This document shows, one piece after another, positions 7,709-10,351 of a stretch of 10,351 nt of DNA. Source of the stretch: Streptosporangiaceae bacterium (lineage in GTDB: Bacteria; Actinomycetota; Actinomycetes; Streptosporangiales; Streptosporangiaceae); the NCBI GenBank assembly GCA_030050125.1, contig JASIJN010000231.1, forward strand, positions 1 to 10,351, given 5' to 3'. Position numbers and translations under genes: made by a program. The notes below the pieces were generated by a model. It worked only from the letters and a program-made list of their open reading frames with translations. It did not search any database and was not told the origin of the DNA. Position 1 is the first letter of the stretch, and each line of letters begins with the position of its first letter.

Positions 7709-9171
7709 CGGGCACCCTCCGCCGCCCCGTCGCCGCCCCGCACGGCGCGGGGCACGTTCCCGAACTCGCCCCGCCCGGCCGGCGTGTTCAGCTGGGACTG
7801 GCTCTCCCTGAGAGTGTCCAGCTCGCCGCCCGCGGTCCAGTACTTGCGCCCGGCCACCAGCAGTTCCTCGGCCGGGAACTTCGTGATCACCTCGCTTCCG
7901 GAGGCGGTGACCACGACCTCCTCCTCGATCCGCGCCGCGGACCAGCCGTCCGAGGCCGGCCAGTAGGTCTCCAGCGCGAACACCATCCCCTCTTCCAGAG
8001 TCTCCGGGTGGTCAAGCGACACGAGCCGACTGAAGATCGGTTTCTCCCAGATCGACAGGCCCACGCCGTGGCCGTACTGGAGCGCGAACGCCGCCATTTC
8101 GTCCGGGAAGCCGAACTCCTGCGCCCGCGGCCACAGCGACACGATGTCGGCCGTGGTGGCCCCGGGCTTCACCAGGGCGATCGCCTGGTCCATGTACTCG
8201 CGGCAGCGCACGTACGCGTCGCGCTGCGCCCGCGACGCGCTGCCCACCGCGAACGTCCGGTAGTAGCACGTCCGGTAGCCCAGGTGGCTGTGCAGGATGT
8301 CGAAGAACGCCGGGTCCCCCGGCCGGATCAGCCGGTCGGAGTAGACGTGCGGGTGCGGCGAGCAGCGCTCGCCCGAGATCGCGTTCACGCCCTCCACGTA
8401 CTCGCTGCCCAGGTCGTAAAGGACCTTGCTGACCAGGCCGACGCACTCGTTCTCGCGCACCCCCGGCCGCAGGAACTCATACAGCTCGGTGTAGGCGGCG
8501 TCGACCATCGCGCACGCCTGGGCCAGCAAGGAAATCTCGTCGGCGGTCTTGATCCGGCGGGCCTCGAGGAAGACCTGCTGCCCGTCCACGGTGTCGATCC
8601 CCTCGGCGCGCAGCGCGCCGAGGACCGGCATCTCGGCCACGTCGATGCCGAGCGGCGCGTCGGCCACCCCGTGCTCGCGCAGCACGTCGGCGACCTTGCG
8701 GGCCACGTCCGCCGCGATGCCGGCGTCCGGGTGAAAGGCCCCGCGCAGGGTGGAGATGCCGGCCCGGGCCCCGGTCCGCGCCGCGCCCTCGGCCGACGGC
8801 GCCCGGGGGGACGACCCCCCGAAGCCCCCCGCGGTGTCTGCCCGAGGGGACGACCCCCCGAAGCCCCCCGCGGTGTGATCGAGCCACGGGTTGTACAGCT
8901 GGTGGTGCCGCGCGGCGGACCCGAAGTCCCAGACCACCGGCTCCCCTCCGCGCGGCAGCAGCGCGAACCGGATCAGCTTGTCCATCGCCCAGGTCCCGAT
9001 GTGGGTGGACGTCATGTAGCGGATGTTCGCGAAGTCGAAGCTCAGCAGCGCGCCGAGCTCGGACCGGTCAAGCTGGGCTCGCAGCCGGGCCAGGCGCTCA
9101 CCGCGCAGCCGGGCCAGGTTGACGCGCTCCTCCCAGTCCACGGCGTTGGATCCGAAGGTGTGAATCGCCAT
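7705..9171 (-). CDS. M24 (creatinase/aminopeptidase P fold) family protein with altered metal site
   Basis: This is a 488-residue protein. The N-terminal creatinase-like domain (about 20-180) contains 'GALLSFDFANIRYMT' and 'VVWDFGSA'; the catalytic pita-bread domain covers about 200-445. Canonical M24 enzymes use Asp, Asp, His, Glu, Glu to hold two metals. Here D291, H368 (in YGHGVG), E401 (in EGMVFALE) and E416 (in RIEEEVVVT) fit, but the residue 11 after D291, normally Asp, is Cys302 in 'GYRTCYYRTF'. A two-metal peptidase is therefore doubtful. The M24 fold also includes non-peptidases (creatinase, ectoine hydrolase, the DMSP lyase DddP), and the N-domain wording recalls that group. Residues ~99-124 are two copies of TAGGFGGSSPRA, absent from normal members and encoded by a tandem DNA repeat. 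The ATG start has GCGAGG 6 nt upstream and is first in the operon with E1 alpha and beta. Its function is unknown; it may prepare a substrate for the E1 enzyme. Confidence 0.88.
   Translation of the reverse strand: MAIHTFGSNAVDWEERVNLARLRGERLARLRAQLDRSELGALLSFDFANIRYMTSTHIGTWAMDKLIRFALLPRGGEPVVWDFGSAARHHQLYNPWLDHTAGGFGGSSPRADTAGGFGGSSPRAPSAEGAARTGARAGISTLRGAFHPDAGIAADVARKVADVLREHGVADAPLGIDVAEMPVLGALRAEGIDTVDGQQVFLEARRIKTADEISLLAQACAMVDAAYTELYEFLRPGVRENECVGLVSKVLYDLGSEYVEGVNAISGERCSPHPHVYSDRLIRPGDPAFFDILHSHLGYRTCYYRTFAVGSASRAQRDAYVRCREYMDQAIALVKPGATTADIVSLWPRAQEFGFPDEMAAFALQYGHGVGLSIWEKPIFSRLVSLDHPETLEEGMVFALETYWPASDGWSAARIEEEVVVTASGSEVITKFPAEELLVAGRKYWTAGGELDTLRESQSQLNTPAGRGEFGNVPRAVRGGDGAAEGAR
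8801..8878 (-). repeat. Two tandem copies of a 39-bp GC-rich unit inside the M24 gene
   Basis: Units 8801-8839 and 8840-8878 match except at position 6 and the last two bases. The unit contains CGACCCCCCGAAGCCCCCCG. The 39-nt length is 13 codons, so the reading frame is kept and each copy encodes TAGGFGGSSPRA plus one linker residue. Unit 1 also contains GGGGGG-ACGA-CCCCCC (8805-8820), a 6-bp hairpin; unit 2 keeps four of those G-C pairs. It looks like a dispersed or slipped GC-rich repeat lodged between the two domains of the protein. Confidence 0.85.
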
Positions 9172-9174
9172 CGG

Positions 9175-9792
9175 CTACCTCGCTCTCGGGCTCGGGCTCG
9201 GCCCTAGGTTAAGAGCCCGCGCCCGGTCATCGTCAATGAATACTGAACGCGACGTCTCCCCCCGGCCTGGGCCCGCGACCCCCTCGTTCGCGCCGCCGCT
9301 TCCCGGCCGCCGGGCCGGTCGCCGGGCCCCGCCGGACTCGGCCACGGACCAGATGCCCGCCGCGGGAGCGGCCGCCTCGTTGCGGCACGGGGGTGGCCGA
9401 CGCGAAGCTGACCGCGCCGCCCGGCGACAGCCGTGCCAGCGCGATCCCGGGGTGAGGAGCAGTTCGTCCTGCGTGAGGTAGCCGTGCTCGCGGTGTCGCC
9501 CCGGCCGCAGCGGGCCGTCGCCCCGGCGGGACCGACGTCTTAACCCGTGGCCGGAGTAGGCACGCGGCGCCTCGCCCTCGTCTGGGTCGTGCGCCGGCTC
9601 ATAACTGACATAGCCGCATCCGGGCACCCGGCAGGCGATGGTCCGGTGGCCGCTGCCGCGCGGCTGCGCCGCGCGGGCCGACTCGCACAGGCACGGCAGC
9701 CACGAGACGATCACCTTGCCGGGCCCCCAGGCGTGCCCGTTCCCGCAGTGAGTCGGGTAGCTCCACCAGTCCGGCAGGCAGACGTCTCTCAT
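9175..9792 (-). CDS. Small Cys/His/Trp-rich putative zinc-binding protein, probably frameshifted in its C-terminal half
   Basis: The first ~70 residues look like a genuine conserved domain: C5, 'DWWSYP', C16 and H20 (CGNGH), 'WGPGKVIVSW', C34 and C36, H49, C54 and C59, ending 'YEPAHDP'. This Cys/His pattern suggests a zinc ribbon; I recognise the style from actinobacterial hypothetical proteins but know no function. After a low-complexity stretch the frame reads 'HGYLTQDELLLTPG' (about 102-115) and then becomes Arg-rich. At the CCCC run (9449-9452), one added C would give 'PGIALARLSPGGAVSFA', which looks far more protein-like and would end at a TGA at 9233-9235. I infer a one-base deletion, or a sequencing error in a homopolymer. 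The ATG at 9792 follows TAGTAT (9797-9802) by only 4 nt, so the message may be leaderless. It is divergent from the gene at 10041. Confidence 0.6.
   Translation of the reverse strand: MRDVCLPDWWSYPTHCGNGHAWGPGKVIVSWLPCLCESARAAQPRGSGHRTIACRVPGCGYVSYEPAHDPDEGEAPRAYSGHGLRRRSRRGDGPLRPGRHREHGYLTQDELLLTPGSRWHGCRRAARSASRRPPPCRNEAAAPAAGIWSVAESGGARRPARRPGSGGANEGVAGPGRGETSRSVFIDDDRARALNLGPSPSPRAR
9206..9236 (-). promoter_or_regulatory. Candidate promoter of the M24-E1 operon
   Basis: On the minus strand, TTGACG (9231-9236) serves as -35 and TAACCT (9206-9211) as -10, with a 19-bp spacer. The spacer is 1-2 bp longer than ideal for the main sigma factor, though both boxes are close to consensus. Transcription would start near 9199, giving a leader of about 28 nt that includes the GCGAGG ribosome site. 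The leader contains CTCGGG three times in a row (9185-9202, last copy imperfect). Confidence 0.5.
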
Positions 9793-10040
9793 TCATATAC
9801 TAGAACACAAATTCGATTTCTTCGCCAGTCTCCGAATGGCCCTCCTGACACGGGTCGGGCGAGCGGCCGGCCCGAGGACCAAGAACCAGGGATCGAGGAC
9901 ACCGCACGGTGCCCGCGACCCCGCCCGACGTGGTAGACCCGGCTACGGGGACCAGCCGGCTCCAGGCCGGGGTCCGGGACCCGTACGATGTCACGTTCGT
10001 TCGCCCCGACGGTCCGGGTCGAGAGGCAAAGGAGGCCGCG
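9793..10040. promoter_or_regulatory. Divergent intergenic region with candidate promoters in both directions
   Basis: The left edge (about 9793-9835) is markedly AT-richer than the rest of the window. It carries TAGTAT (9797-9802, minus strand) directly before the minus-strand gene; no good -35 is seen. For the plus-strand gene, TACGAT (9984-9989) is a plausible -10 without a clear -35. Just upstream of it is a perfect 5-bp inverted repeat, CCGGC-TCCAG-GCCGG (9956-9970), where an operator could sit. The plus-strand gene has AAAGGAGG (10028-10035) 5 nt before its ATG. No gene was found in the gap. Confidence 0.4.
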
Positions 10041-10351
10041 ATGCCATCGTGTCCGGTGGGCCACGAGTCGGCGGCCAGCGACTACTGCGATCAGTGCGGA
10101 CGGCGGATAGGCGGGGCCGCCGAGACGTCGCCCGGCGGGACCGGGTCCGTCGCTCCCGGGTCCGCGGCCGCCGGGCCAAACGGCGGGGCGGCGGGCGGGC
10201 CCGTGACCGGCGAGCCGTGCCCGCAGTGCGGCACGCCCAGGTCGGGCCGGTTCTGCGAGGTCTGCCGGTTCGACTTCGTCTCCAAGGTGCCGACCGCTCC
10301 GGCCGCCGAGCCCGGCTCCGCGGCCGGCGGGGCTTCTCCCGCCTCGCCCCC
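10041..10351 (+). CDS. Double zinc-ribbon protein, N-terminal part (probably a zinc-ribbon/FHA-domain protein; runs off the right edge)
   Basis: The frame is open for 103 codons from ATG 10041, with a near-perfect ribosome site (AAAGGAGG, 5-nt spacing). It has a first Cys/His cluster (C4, H8, C16, C19) and, after a Gly/Ala/Pro/Thr linker, a second ribbon CPQCG...FCEVC (C60, C63, C72, C75) followed by 'RFDF'. A second Ala/Pro-rich linker then begins. In actinobacteria this N-terminal arrangement ('CP.GH...YC..CG' then 'CP.CG...RFCE.C.YDF') typically precedes an FHA phosphothreonine-binding domain, in loci with von Willebrand A proteins, PP2C phosphatases and Ser/Thr kinases. That assignment is from family knowledge, as the FHA region lies outside the window. 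It is the only plus-strand gene here. Confidence 0.82.
   Translation, partial: MPSCPVGHESAASDYCDQCGRRIGGAAETSPGGTGSVAPGSAAAGPNGGAAGGPVTGEPCPQCGTPRSGRFCEVCRFDFVSKVPTAPAAEPGSAAGGASPASP

Noticed and set aside
5634..7715. Reading the E1 beta frame upstream as one 693-residue protein
   Set aside because: The upstream part is the wrong frame of E1 alpha (Arg/Gly-rich). The true E1 beta start is the ATG at 6713 with its own GGAGG.
8801..8878. CRISPR-like array
   Set aside because: There are only two units, directly abutting without unique spacers, and they are read in frame as protein.

Overview
The window is very GC-rich with strongly GC-biased third codon positions. Its protein families (a fused two-ATPase peptide importer subunit, a zinc-ribbon protein of the type placed before FHA domains, a short Cys/His/Trp-rich protein) suggest a filamentous or soil actinomycete. 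I cannot place it below Actinomycetota. Nearly everything is on the minus strand; only the last gene is on the plus strand. No tRNA, rRNA, CRISPR array or transposase was seen.

Left part (1-781): the N-terminal two-thirds of a DNA cytosine-5 methyltransferase, running off the left edge. It is preceded by a gap with a perfect 10-bp inverted repeat that probably ends the neighbouring operon. Next (782-5318) is a dipeptide/oligopeptide-type ABC importer operon, read right to left: a solute-binding protein remnant, a DppB-like permease, a DppC-like permease overlapping it by four bases (ATGA), and one 689-residue polypeptide carrying both ATPases. The binding protein is reduced to its last ~93 residues behind a plausible ribosome site and start, so the importer has no intact binding protein here.

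Middle (5634-9171): a compact three-gene operon, read right to left: an M24 'pita-bread' fold protein, then E1 alpha and E1 beta of a thiamine-diphosphate 2-oxoacid (acetoin/pyruvate/branched-chain type) dehydrogenase. Both junctions overlap (4 and 13 bases). A -35/-10 pair and ribosome site precede the M24 gene. No E2 or E3 gene is present. The M24 protein has Cys where the family's second metal-ligand Asp is expected, and a 39-bp (13-codon) tandem repeat inserted in frame between its two domains.

Right part (9172-10351): a small Cys/Trp/His-rich putative zinc-binding protein on the minus strand, whose C-terminal half looks frameshifted. It is divergent from the start of a plus-strand double-zinc-ribbon protein that runs off the right edge.

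The most interesting points are the M24/E1 alpha/E1 beta operon with its altered metal site and in-frame GC repeat, and the internally deleted binding-protein gene at the head of the importer operon.
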